Origin: Cytophagales bacterium | Lineage (GTDB): Bacteria; Bacteroidota; Bacteroidia; Cytophagales; MED-G16 | Assembly: GCA_029940715.1 (NCBI GenBank) | Contig: JAPYTU010000024.1 | Coordinates: 1-19,904 of the forward strand | DNA length: 19,904 nucleotides | Reading direction: 5' to 3' | Part shown: positions 1 through 7,802 of the stretch, piece by piece | How positions within the stretch are numbered: position 1 is the stretch's first letter | How the letters are laid out: every line of letters starts with the position of its first letter | Notes under the pieces: generated by a model | The model's database searches: none | Told to the model about the DNA's origin: nothing | Seen by the model: the letters and a program-made list of their open reading frames with translations, nothing else | Made by a program: the position numbers and the translations under genes

Positions 1-78
1 TTATGAAATATTATTTTTCTATTACATCAAAATCAAATAATTCTAAAACACAATTCTAGAAGCTACCGGTTATAGTTG

Positions 79-984
79 CTATAATTTTTCAAATACTAAA
101 CGATAATGATCCATGACCTCTTTTTCAAAACATACCTTGTTGGGACTTATTTTGAAAATAGAGACTAGGTGCCTGAATTCCATATCCGTGAAATATCTTG
201 GAATGAGTGAAAGGTATAACCAATACTTTTTAAGATGAAATTTTCTGAATTTCTTCCGCCATTGGGCAATGGTTTCAATATAATCTAGCCTTCCGCTACT
301 TTGGGAAATTAGTTTGAATCCGGGTTCCGCGCATTTAATGACCATTTCGGGGCCATATGGAAGCCACGAACCTGGAAACTGTTTTACCATGAGTGCCATA
401 ATATAGGCCGTAGATCCTTTTTCAGCATTCACGTCCAGATCTTCAAATTCGATCATATTTTTGCTGAAGGTCATCGTCTGCATATAAAATCGTCCACCAA
501 TCGGCAACAAATCAAAGAGCGTTTTAAAAAAATCTCGATAAACTTGTTCCTGTTTACCTTCTTGCCATTCTTTTACTGAACAGAAATGCTCCAATCCCCC
601 AATACAGGTAATGGCATCAAAAACTCCAAAGTCCTCTTGTTTTACATAGCGACAATCTTTCACCATCACCTTGTATCCATTCTTTCGACAAGCATCCGCT
701 TGCCCTTGTGAAAGCGTCAAACCTATGCTCTCCGCATCTCTTTCATGTGTAATATATTGCATAAAAGGAGCCCAACCACATGCCATGTCAAGCACTTTGC
801 TTCCTTTGGCAATATTGAGGCTATCAGCTATAAATTTGTGTTTTTCTTTTTGGGCGTCTTCGAGAGTCATCGAAAAATTACCATCGTATTTCGCTCCGCT
901 ATAATCTCCAGTTTCCCCCATACTCAAACGGAATATTTCGTCAATAGTGGTATAAGTAAAATCTAAATCTTTTTGTTCTGCCAT
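79..984 (-). CDS. SAM-dependent methyltransferase, cyclopropane-fatty-acid/mycolic-acid synthase type
   Basis: Predicted soluble methyltransferase of 301 residues. The SAM-binding motif I is VLDMACGW at residues 64-71, preceded by a family-like stretch (YSGAKYDGNFS..LEDAQKEK, about 28-48) resembling the substrate-side segment of CFA synthases. GLTLSQGQ (89-96) and GGLEHF (129-134) occupy the places of the family's GITLS-EQ and MFEHV motifs. The tail (ETIAQWRKKF at 237-246, then CFEKEVMDHYRLVFEK near the end) also matches the CFA synthase layout. The family moves a methyl group from SAM to an unsaturated lipid or to another small acceptor; the substrate here is unknown. Start is ATG with no Shine-Dalgarno sequence, and no Bacteroidota -7 box was found upstream. 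Its G+C is well above that of the rest of the window (28 of 60 bases at 301-360 against 12 of 60 at 6001-6060), suggesting horizontal transfer. It stands alone here, more than 300 bases from the next gene. Confidence 0.8.
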   Translation of the reverse strand: MAEQKDLDFTYTTIDEIFRLSMGETGDYSGAKYDGNFSMTLEDAQKEKHKFIADSLNIAKGSKVLDMACGWAPFMQYITHERDAESIGLTLSQGQADACRKNGYKVMVKDCRYVKQEDFGVFDAITCIGGLEHFCSVKEWQEGKQEQVYRDFFKTLFDLLPIGGRFYMQTMTFSKNMIEFEDLDVNAEKGSTAYIMALMVKQFPGSWLPYGPEMVIKCAEPGFKLISQSSGRLDYIETIAQWRKKFRKFHLKKYWLYLSLIPRYFTDMEFRHLVSIFKISPNKVCFEKEVMDHYRLVFEKL

Positions 985-1066
985 TGTTTATTTTAAAATT
1001 TTTTCCAACGTTTAGTATAAGAATACTACAGATGCCATAAGCTTAATAAATTTATGTATATGAAGA

Positions 1067-1082
1067 TAATTAATTAATTAAT
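1067..1082. repeat. Four tandem TAAT units
   Basis: TAAT is repeated four times without interruption. The tract lies just past the right edge of the higher-G+C methyltransferase region, where composition falls back to the window's usual high A+T. It is short and A/T only, so it could be chance in this background. It could also be a remnant of an insertion junction. No matching copy was noticed on the left side of the gene. Confidence 0.5.
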
Positions 1083-1126
1083 ATTTGTACGGTGAAATTC
1101 AAATTAGTGCAAATACATGAAATAAC

Positions 1127-1297
1127 ATGAAAGATGATTTATCCTTTAAAATCTTTATTATTATTGCTTTTAAGGCATGTTATATCTATTTAAAAGGAAT
1201 TGAAAAGAGAGTGTTTTTTTATGATTTGTGTTCCTGTCAAAATTTCACTAGTGGATTAACAAGAGTAGATAAGAAGTTAAATAAAAAAAATTCTTAA
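1127..1297 (+). CDS. Doubtful small ORF, 56 residues
   Basis: An ATG-to-TAA ORF that starts MKDDLSFKIFIIIAFKAC and ends LNKKNS. A hydrophobic stretch (residues 7-15) is followed by a basic tail, with cysteines at about 18, 35 and 37. I do not recognise it. There is no Shine-Dalgarno sequence or clear promoter in front. It ends five bases before the stop codon of the convergent gene to the right. In a very A+T-rich gap an ORF of this length can arise by chance. It could also be the eroded tail of a former gene. Codon content offers no strong support either way. Confidence 0.15.
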   Translation: MKDDLSFKIFIIIAFKACYIYLKGIEKRVFFYDLCSCQNFTSGLTRVDKKLNKKNS

Positions 1298-1302
1298 AAA
1301 AC

Positions 1303-2919
1303 TCATTTCTTTAGAAGAATTTTTTTTATTCTATTTTCAGATATTATTATTTGATAATTTTCGGAAATAGTAAATAAATTTTTATTTAAACTTTCTCTAT
1401 CACTTTCAATTGTTCTTATAAGTAGATCAATTTCTTGATTTTGAAAATCACTCTTATTAGATGAGTTTTCATAAAAACTTAGTCTATCATATTTTGCTTT
1501 TACATTTGATTGAAGTTTTATAGTTTCTTGTAATAAGTTTTTGATTTCATTATCATCTCTTGATAGTACCTCATTAATTACAGATAGAACAGCACCACTT
1601 GCCCCAATAATTGGTCCTGCTAATCGAACTGCTTTTCTAGAGATTTCTGAATTGGAAGATAAAACTCCCACTACTGCTCCTAAAAATGTTATTCCAGCAG
1701 CAGAAAAAGTTCTTATCTTTCTATTATTTTTAGAAGTAGATTCAATCCATTTAAGATTATCATTTATTTCATCAAGATCTTTTTCATGATTTTTTAATTC
1801 TGTAATAAGTTCAGTAATTTTTTCTTGAACTTCTATAGGATTGATTGTATTCATTACAACAACTTCAAGAGAAATTTGAGAAGATAGCCCTGATAAGTCA
1901 GATGCTTTTAATTCTAAATTATAATTTTGGGTGCTGTTTATTTTATCAACATGATTATAATCTACATTGAATGTTAATTTTTTATTCTTTTTATCTAGTT
2001 TCATTCCTCTAGGTAATTGAGCTCCAATATTTTCTATAATTATTGAATCATTTACATTTGGATCATTAACAGGTATTTTATATTCGTAGGTTTCTCCTTC
2101 TTCTACAATCCATTTTGATGTCTTACTAAAGACAGGAGCAAAATTGTTTTCTGAATAGATGATTTTAAAAGTATCTAGGTCAAATTTTTCAGGATTATTT
2201 TGTTTATAAACAGTTAATTTAAAATTGAATATTTTTTCTAATTCGTCAATATTATTTGGATTTATTTTCCATAATATTCTACCGCTTATAGGATCAAAAT
2301 CATCAATAGGGGCATTTGTTTCAAGCTTGAATAAGTTACTGTTATCACCATCTGAAATAATTGGCAAGTAATTGTAGTTATAACTATTTCTAATAATTTT
2401 ATCTATTTGTTTGTTTACAATTTTTGGAGCATAATCAAGATTATTTATTTCAATAAAAAAATTGTAGTTACTAAATAAAAAATTATTTTCATGAGCATAT
2501 AAATTCCATGTTAAAAATTTATTTAATGCTTGTTCATTATTAGGAATAAAGTCAAAATATATTCTCTTACTACTTTTGTCATAAATAATTTTTCCATTTT
2601 CAATAGTTCTATAATTAGGATTATCATTAAAATAATAATTAAAAATGATGTCATTATTTCCTCCTTTTAGTTGGATTATCATCGAAAGTGTATCTCTTTC
2701 ATTAATGTTTATGTTATTTTTTAAATAAGAAACCTCATTTGATATTAGTTGATTGTTATTAATTTTTATATTTATTAATTCAAATGAAATTTTATTAATA
2801 ATTTTTATATTTGAAATAGAAATCGTGTCATGATTTTTAATTGTATCACTGTTTATGTCTTGGCTAACAACTTTATTAAAATAAAAAATGCTTAATAAAA
2901 GAAAAAAATATTTGTTCAT
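1303..2919 (-). CDS. Exported protein with Ig/cadherin-like repeats and C-terminal coiled-coil/hydrophobic region, function unknown
   Basis: A 538-residue protein with a signal peptide (about residues 1-20, ending VVSQ). The first 160 residues are Asn/Ile-rich with no recognised fold. Two beta-sandwich-like repeats follow: about 163-255 (APKIVNK...GRILWKI) and about 261-356 (APVFSK..VEEGETYEYKIPVNDPN...LPRGMKLD). The second resembles the 'putative Ig/cadherin-like' repeats of bacterial surface proteins, which bind calcium or partner proteins. Residues about 362-400 look like a coiled coil. Two Gly/Ala-rich hydrophobic stretches come next (about 406-422 and 432-449), compatible with a membrane hairpin, then a long charged helical tail to 538. 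Unusually for this window, the start has an SD-like AGGAAAG a few bases upstream. Base composition matches the neighbours. It is divergent from the START-domain gene. I cannot name a function; cell envelope location is inferred from the signal peptide. Confidence 0.75.
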   Translation of the reverse strand: MNKYFFLLLSIFYFNKVVSQDINSDTIKNHDTISISNIKIINKISFELINIKINNNQLISNEVSYLKNNININERDTLSMIIQLKGGNNDIIFNYYFNDNPNYRTIENGKIIYDKSSKRIYFDFIPNNEQALNKFLTWNLYAHENNFLFSNYNFFIEINNLDYAPKIVNKQIDKIIRNSYNYNYLPIISDGDNSNLFKLETNAPIDDFDPISGRILWKINPNNIDELEKIFNFKLTVYKQNNPEKFDLDTFKIIYSENNFAPVFSKTSKWIVEEGETYEYKIPVNDPNVNDSIIIENIGAQLPRGMKLDKKNKKLTFNVDYNHVDKINSTQNYNLELKASDLSGLSSQISLEVVVMNTINPIEVQEKITELITELKNHEKDLDEINDNLKWIESTSKNNRKIRTFSAAGITFLGAVVGVLSSNSEISRKAVRLAGPIIGASGAVLSVINEVLSRDDNEIKNLLQETIKLQSNVKAKYDRLSFYENSSNKSDFQNQEIDLLIRTIESDRESLNKNLFTISENYQIIISENRIKKILLKK

Positions 2920-2944
2920 GTCACTTTCCTGGAATGCTAATATA

Positions 2945-2952
2945 TAATTTTG
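2945..2952 (+). promoter_or_regulatory. Candidate Bacteroidota -7 box (TAATTTTG)
   Basis: TAATTTTG matches the Bacteroidota -7 consensus TAnnTTTG exactly. It lies 39 bases before the ATG of the START-domain gene, in the 72-base divergent gap, which would give a leader of about 35 bases. No clear TTTG at the -33 position was found, so the call rests on the -7 box and its placement. Confidence 0.4.
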
Positions 2953-2991
2953 AAATATATTTATAAAATTAAATAAATATTACCTAATCAT

Positions 2992-3576
2992 ATGTTTAAG
3001 TACTTTATATTATTTTCAATCTTCCTTTTTTCATCTCAAAAAGAGTTTCCAACAGATTGGGTTTTAAAAAAAAATAAAAATCAAATAAAAGTTTATCTTA
3101 GAAACCTTGATTATAATTCCAAGCAATATTGTGCCGAAACTATTGTTGAAGCAGATATTAATTTAGTTTCATCACATATTTTAGACTTTAATAATTCTTT
3201 TAAATGGATGTATAAATTAAAATCAAGTAAAATTTTATCTAAAGAATCTGATAGTCTTTTTTATGTTTATTTTATTGTAAAGATGAACTGGCCTTTAAAA
3301 AATAGGGATCTGGTTTCTGATGTCATTGTATCTAAAACTGAAAATGAAATTATAATTGAATTAAATTCAGTTCCAGGTCATATGGAAATAAATCCTAATT
3401 TTGAGAGGATTAAGGATACAAAATCAGTTTGGAAATTAGAATATCTTACAAAAAATAAAACTAAAGTTTCACTGCAGAGTTATGCTGTGATTGAAGGAAT
3501 ACCTACTTTTATTTCTGATTTTTTTATATTAGAAAGTCCTCTATATTCATTAAATAATTTAAAAGATAATTTTTAA
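2992..3576 (+). CDS. START-domain lipid-binding protein, exported
   Basis: A 194-residue protein made of a short N-terminal hydrophobic signal (about residues 1-16) and one START-like domain. The family marks are W23 with 'NQIKVYLR' (gIkVy-type first strand), the FKWMYKLKSSKIL segment, and above all NWPLKNRDLV (about 99-108), the WPl-nRD signature of START domains. The last helix region (EGIPTFISDFFILESPLYSLNNLK) matches the domain's C-terminal lid helix. START domains enclose a hydrophobic ligand such as a lipid; the ligand here is unknown. With a signal peptide it should work in the periplasm. Its stop codon overlaps that of convergent murA: the palindrome TTAA at 3573-3576 supplies both. 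No Shine-Dalgarno sequence precedes the ATG. Confidence 0.82.
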   Translation: MFKYFILFSIFLFSSQKEFPTDWVLKKNKNQIKVYLRNLDYNSKQYCAETIVEADINLVSSHILDFNNSFKWMYKLKSSKILSKESDSLFYVYFIVKMNWPLKNRDLVSDVIVSKTENEIIIELNSVPGHMEINPNFERIKDTKSVWKLEYLTKNKTKVSLQSYAVIEGIPTFISDFFILESPLYSLNNLKDNF

Positions 3577-4877
3577 ATTCTTTCGATTTGAGCACCTATA
3601 TTTTTTAGTCTATTTTCAATATCACTATACCCTCGATCTATTTGATCAGCATTATTTATTATACTCTCTCCATCTGCAGATAGTGCTGCTATTAATAGTG
3701 AAATACCTGCTCTTATATCAGGCGAAGTCATTTGAATACCTTTAAGAGATATTTTTCTATCTAGACCAATGACTGTAGCTCTATGCGGGTCACATAATAT
3801 TATTTGAGCCCCCATATCTATTAATTTATCAACAAAAAATAATCTACTTTCAAACATTTTTTGATGAATTAAAACAGTCCCTTTAGCTTGAATTGACGTC
3901 ACTAAGGCTATGCTTAATAGATCTGGAGAAAATCCTGGCCAAATAGCATCTGAAATAGTCATAATAGACCCATCAATAAACGATTCGATTTCATAATGTT
4001 CTTGACTAGGAACATGAATAGAGTTATCATCTATATTCATTTTAATTCCAAGTTTTTTAAAAGTATTAGGAATAATACCTAAATTTTCAACATTAACATT
4101 TTTTATTAAAATATCTGATTGTGTCATTGCTGCCATTCCAATAAAACTTCCAATTTCAATCATATCAGGAAGTATTTTGTGATTTGTTCCTTTTAATTTA
4201 TCTACACCAGAAATTTTTAAATAGTTGGATCCAATTTCTTTAATTATAGCACCCATTGAATTTAACATTTTACAGAGCTGTTGAATATAGGGCTCACATG
4301 CAGCATTATAGATGGTTGTCTTACCTTTAGCTAGTACTGCAGCCATAATAATATTCGCTGTTCCAGTGACAGATGCTTCATCTAATAATATGTTTGTACC
4401 GTTTAGTCTTTTAGCATGAATTTTAAATACAGTATTATTATTTTCTACAGTAAATTTTGCACCTAGTTCTTCCATTCCAATTAAGTGAGTATCAATTCTT
4501 CTTCTTCCAATTTTATCACCTCCTGGTTTTATGATGTAAGCAGATCCAAATCTAGATAACATTGGTCCCATCATCATTATTGAACCTCTAATTTTGGATG
4601 ATTTTTCAAAAAATTCTTTAGTTTTTGTAAAACTTACATCAATATTTTTAGCTTCAAATGAATATGAAGTTTCATTAATTTTATGAACATTAACACCAAT
4701 ACCTTTTATTAAATCAATTAAAAGATTAACATCTTTAATATTAGGAATATTTTCGATTTTTACTTTTTCTTCTGTTAGAAGAATAGCACAGATAACTTGA
4801 AGAGTTTCGTTTTTTGCTCCTTGTGGATCAATTTCACCTTTTAGATTTTTTCCACCTAAAATTCTAAATGAACTCAT
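3573..4877 (-). CDS. murA: UDP-N-acetylglucosamine 1-carboxyvinyltransferase
   Basis: First committed step of peptidoglycan precursor synthesis in the cytoplasm: transfer of enolpyruvate from PEP to UDP-GlcNAc. The 434-residue length and full-length inside-out alpha/beta barrel pattern fit the family. Substrate residues K22-N23 sit in QGAKNETL; the active loop is KPGGDKIGRRRIDTH (117-131), where the usual catalytic Cys (C115 in E. coli) is Asp121. The conserved late Asp is D319 (GFSPD), and R389 is in DIRAGISLL. Cys-to-Asp at this site is known in Mycobacterium tuberculosis and Chlamydia MurA and makes the enzyme insensitive to fosfomycin, because the drug alkylates that Cys. The gene follows the DUF4290 gene with a one-base TAATG overlap, so the two are probably co-transcribed and translationally coupled. 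Its stop shares TTAA with the convergent START-domain gene. Confidence 0.97.
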   Translation of the reverse strand: MSSFRILGGKNLKGEIDPQGAKNETLQVICAILLTEEKVKIENIPNIKDVNLLIDLIKGIGVNVHKINETSYSFEAKNIDVSFTKTKEFFEKSSKIRGSIMMMGPMLSRFGSAYIIKPGGDKIGRRRIDTHLIGMEELGAKFTVENNNTVFKIHAKRLNGTNILLDEASVTGTANIIMAAVLAKGKTTIYNAACEPYIQQLCKMLNSMGAIIKEIGSNYLKISGVDKLKGTNHKILPDMIEIGSFIGMAAMTQSDILIKNVNVENLGIIPNTFKKLGIKMNIDDNSIHVPSQEHYEIESFIDGSIMTISDAIWPGFSPDLLSIALVTSIQAKGTVLIHQKMFESRLFFVDKLIDMGAQIILCDPHRATVIGLDRKISLKGIQMTSPDIRAGISLLIAALSADGESIINNADQIDRGYSDIENRLKNIGAQIERI

Positions 4878-5506
4878 TACATTTTTCTTTTTCGGAACGG
4901 TCTTTTAGGTCGAATATTTTTTCTAGGATAAGAATTACTTCCTCTTTCTTTAGTAACCTTATGAAATAAATTTAATTCTTGAACTTTATTTAAATCTATG
5001 GTAAGTTTATTATCAGATAATTCTTTTATGTGTTCAATAATTACACTATTATCAATAGATTCTTTATTCCACATTCCAAAGAATGATTTCATTATTTTAC
5101 CTATTTGAACTACAGCAGATTCCTTTTCTTGGTCATCTTTTAATTTACTGGCTTTTTCAATCAGAATTTCAATTGTTTTACCATAGTGCTTATATTTTAT
5201 TATATTTTTTGGGTACGGTAGCCTTGTTGGCTTTGCTTCAATAGCTTTTTTTGTTGGTTTAGGAAATGGACTATCTATGTCTAAATCATACTTTGACATA
5301 ATATATAAATCATCCCATAATTTTGCATCTACTTCACTTTGATCTCTCAAATCCGGGTGAGTTATTTTCATCATTTCTATTAGAGTTTTTGATAATTCAT
5401 TTCTCTTTTCTTTTTCTTTAAATGTTTTTAGATGATCAATTATTTTATGAAAATTTCTTCCGTACTCCCGTAGTGTTAACTTGCTTCTTGTTGTGTTATA
5501 CTCCAT
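4877..5506 (-). CDS. DUF4290 family protein
   Basis: A 209-residue protein recognised by its opening MEYNTTRSKLTLREYGRNFHK and following helical segments (LIEMMKITHPDLRD; KLWDDLYIMSKYDLDIDSPFP), typical of DUF4290 (PF14123), a Bacteroidota family usually found just before murA. No signal peptide or membrane segment is seen, so it should be cytosolic. The last 20 residues are strongly basic (RPKRPFRKRKM), suggesting contact with nucleic acid or acidic partners; this is inference. Biochemical role unknown; the conserved link to murA hints at a part in cell wall synthesis or its control. The TAA stop overlaps the murA ATG by one base. A TAGTTTTG box lies 15 bases before its ATG. Confidence 0.9.
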   Translation of the reverse strand: MEYNTTRSKLTLREYGRNFHKIIDHLKTFKEKEKRNELSKTLIEMMKITHPDLRDQSEVDAKLWDDLYIMSKYDLDIDSPFPKPTKKAIEAKPTRLPYPKNIIKYKHYGKTIEILIEKASKLKDDQEKESAVVQIGKIMKSFFGMWNKESIDNSVIIEHIKELSDNKLTIDLNKVQELNLFHKVTKERGSNSYPRKNIRPKRPFRKRKM

Positions 5507-5521
5507 TTTTTAAACTTTTTT

Positions 5522-5529
5522 CAAAACTA
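5522..5529 (-). promoter_or_regulatory. Candidate Bacteroidota -7 box for DUF4290-murA (TAGTTTTG)
   Basis: Read on the minus strand this is TAGTTTTG, an exact TAnnTTTG match, in the 70-base divergent gap before the DUF4290 gene. The leader would be only about 10 bases. A TTG occurs 14 bases further upstream, shorter than the usual spacing of about 17-20, so the -33 element is not convincing. Confidence 0.35.
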
Positions 5530-5576
5530 ACTAATTTTTTTATCAATTAAGTATTAGATTCATTTACTTATTTAAA

Positions 5577-7802
5577 ATGGATTACTTAAAAGATTTAAAT
5601 AGTTTTCAAAAAGCTGCAGTAACACATACTGAAGGACCTTGTTTGGTTATAGCTGGAGCTGGTTCTGGAAAGACTCGAGTTCTTACTTATAGAATTGCAC
5701 ATCTAATAAAAGAACATAAAATTGATCCTTTTTCAATCTTGGCTTTGACTTTTACTAATAAGGCTGCCAATGAAATGAAAAATAGGATTGAGAGTATTGT
5801 TGGTACTGATGCTAGAAGTTTATGGATGGGTACTTTTCATTCTATTTTTTCTAGAATACTTAGAGCTGAAGGACACAAAATTGGTTATCCATCTAATTAT
5901 GTCATATATGATACTCAAGATTCTAAATCTTTAATAAAATCAATAGTAAAAGAACTTACTTTAGATCCTAAAATGTATAAAGAAAATTATGTTTATAATA
6001 GAATTTCAAATGCTAAAAATAAGTTAATATCTTATTCTGAATATGTAAATAATGCTTTGATTCAGGAAGAAGATGCTTTGTCTTTAAGACCTAAAATTGG
6101 GGAAATTTATAAAATTTATGTTAAGAGATGTTTTAAGTCTCAGGCAATGGATTTTGATGATTTATTATTTAATACAAATGTTCTTTTCTCTGATCATATT
6201 GATGTTTTAAATAAGTATCAGCAAATATTCAAGTATGTTTTAATAGATGAGTTTCAGGATACTAATCATTGTCAATATTTAATTACTAAAAAACTTGCAT
6301 CGGTTCATAGAAATATATGTGTAGTTGGTGATGATGCTCAGAGTATATATGCATTTAGAGGGGCTGAAATAAAAAATATATTAAAGTTTGAAGATGATTT
6401 TGATGATTTAAAAGTTGTTAAACTTGAACAAAATTATAGATCTACTAAAAACATAGTTAATGCTGCAAATTCAATTATTGAAAAAAATGAATCTAAAATA
6501 AGTAAGGATGTATGGACAGAAAATGAGGAAGGAGAATTAATATCTGTTAAAAAAGCATTTTCTGATAATGAGGAAGGAAGGATTATATCAAATTTAATAT
6601 TTGAAGAGAAAAATAAGAAACAATTAACTAATTCAAATTTTGCAGTTTTGTACAGAACAAATAGTCAATCTCGTTCAATGGAAGAAGCTTTAAGAAGAAT
6701 AGGCATTAAGTATAAAGTTTTTGGAGGTGTTTCATTTTATCAAAGAAAAGAAGTTAAAGACTTATTAGCTTATTTGAGATTTGTTGTTAATCATAATGAT
6801 GAACAATCTTTTAGAAGAATAATTAACTATCCAAGAAGGGGAATTGGATTAACAAGTATTAATAAAATAATTTTAACTTCTAATGAAGAAAATAAATCAT
6901 TGTGGGAAATACTTAAAAATGCAAGTAATTATTTCAACAGAAGAGTTCTTAAGTCTTTAATTCCTTTTGTAGATATGATTAGATCATTTGAAATATTTAA
7001 TAATAAGAATGATGCTTATGTTAGTGCCTCTCATATAGCATCAACTTCTGGATTACTTGAAGATTTGTATAATGATAAAAGCATTGAAGGTATTAGTAGA
7101 TTTGAAAATATTCAAGAATTATTAAATTCAATTAAGGAATTTGTTGATAACCCTGAAAATTCTTCTTTTAATATTGATAAATTCTTACAAGAAATATCAT
7201 TAATGACTGATCAAGACTCTGATGATGATTCTGATGAAGAATATATATCATTAATGACTATTCATATGGCTAAAGGTCTTGAATTTCCAGTTGTTTTTGT
7301 TGTTGGTGTTGAAGAAGATTTGTTTCCATCTCAAATGATGATTACAACAAAAGAAGATCTTGAAGAAGAAAGAAGACTTTTTTATGTTGCTATAACAAGA
7401 TCCATGAATAAACTTTATTTGACTTATTCTAATACTAGGTATAGATATGGTATGTTAAAAGATTGTCAGATGAGTAGATTTATTAAAGAAATAAACCCAT
7501 TATATCTTGAAAATGAATCTAATCTTGTAAATAAATCATTTATAAAAAATGTTTTGAGAGAAAAGAAGAAAAATATAAAGCCTATTTCTAAATTGTTAAT
7601 AAATAATATTAATTCTCAATTTGCATCTAGTAATATTAATGAATTAAAGGAAGGTGTAAGTGTTCAACATCCCTCATTTGGTAGTGGTGAAATAATGAAA
7701 GTTGATATTGATGCTAATCAAAAAAAAGCTATAGTAAAATTTAAATCTGTGGGAGAGAAGACTTTATTATTAAATTTTGCTAAATTAAAAATTATAAAAT
7801 AA
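5577..7802 (+). CDS. uvrD: ATP-dependent DNA helicase UvrD/PcrA (SF1A)
   Basis: 3'-5' helicase of nucleotide excision and mismatch repair. The 741 residues carry the full SF1A motif set: Q motif NSFQKAAV (8-15), Walker A AGAGSGKT (26-33), motif Ia LALTFTNKAANEM (55-67), Walker B LIDEFQD (222-228), motif III VVGDDAQSIYAFRGA (249-263), motif IV LEQNYRST (283-290), motif V region TIHMAKGLEFPVVFVVG (561-577) and motif VI EERRLFYVAITRS (597-609). An acidic stretch (DQDSDDDSDEE, 545-555) lies in 2B/2A before motif V. The C-terminal segment (about 690-739, VQHPSFGSGEIMKVD) is the PcrA/UvrD Tudor-like domain that contacts RNA polymerase in PcrA. The stop overlaps the next gene's ATG by one base (TAATG), so the glucokinase-like gene is probably coupled to it. 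No Shine-Dalgarno sequence; ATG chosen because the Q motif starts within ten residues. PcrA and UvrD cannot be separated from sequence alone. Confidence 0.96.
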   Translation: MDYLKDLNSFQKAAVTHTEGPCLVIAGAGSGKTRVLTYRIAHLIKEHKIDPFSILALTFTNKAANEMKNRIESIVGTDARSLWMGTFHSIFSRILRAEGHKIGYPSNYVIYDTQDSKSLIKSIVKELTLDPKMYKENYVYNRISNAKNKLISYSEYVNNALIQEEDALSLRPKIGEIYKIYVKRCFKSQAMDFDDLLFNTNVLFSDHIDVLNKYQQIFKYVLIDEFQDTNHCQYLITKKLASVHRNICVVGDDAQSIYAFRGAEIKNILKFEDDFDDLKVVKLEQNYRSTKNIVNAANSIIEKNESKISKDVWTENEEGELISVKKAFSDNEEGRIISNLIFEEKNKKQLTNSNFAVLYRTNSQSRSMEEALRRIGIKYKVFGGVSFYQRKEVKDLLAYLRFVVNHNDEQSFRRIINYPRRGIGLTSINKIILTSNEENKSLWEILKNASNYFNRRVLKSLIPFVDMIRSFEIFNNKNDAYVSASHIASTSGLLEDLYNDKSIEGISRFENIQELLNSIKEFVDNPENSSFNIDKFLQEISLMTDQDSDDDSDEEYISLMTIHMAKGLEFPVVFVVGVEEDLFPSQMMITTKEDLEEERRLFYVAITRSMNKLYLTYSNTRYRYGMLKDCQMSRFIKEINPLYLENESNLVNKSFIKNVLREKKKNIKPISKLLINNINSQFASSNINELKEGVSVQHPSFGSGEIMKVDIDANQKKAIVKFKSVGEKTLLLNFAKLKIIK

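Larger units (their letters stand above)
985..1302. other. Intergenic region without a confident gene
   Basis: This 318-base gap separates two minus-strand genes. From about 1020 rightward it is very A+T-rich, like the window as a whole. It holds a short TAAT tandem repeat and a doubtful plus-strand small ORF, both listed separately. I see no tRNA-like cloverleaf, no strong hairpin followed by a T run, and no TAnnTTTG box in the minus-strand direction that would drive the methyltransferase gene. It may mark the right edge of the inserted, higher-G+C segment. Confidence 0.6.

Noticed and set aside
70..89. Hairpin TTATAG-TTG-CTATAA followed by TTTTT, terminator-like on the plus strand
   Set aside because: Only six mostly A/T pairs, with the methyltransferase stop codon inside, and oriented for a plus-strand gene that is not seen. 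On the minus strand no T run follows it.
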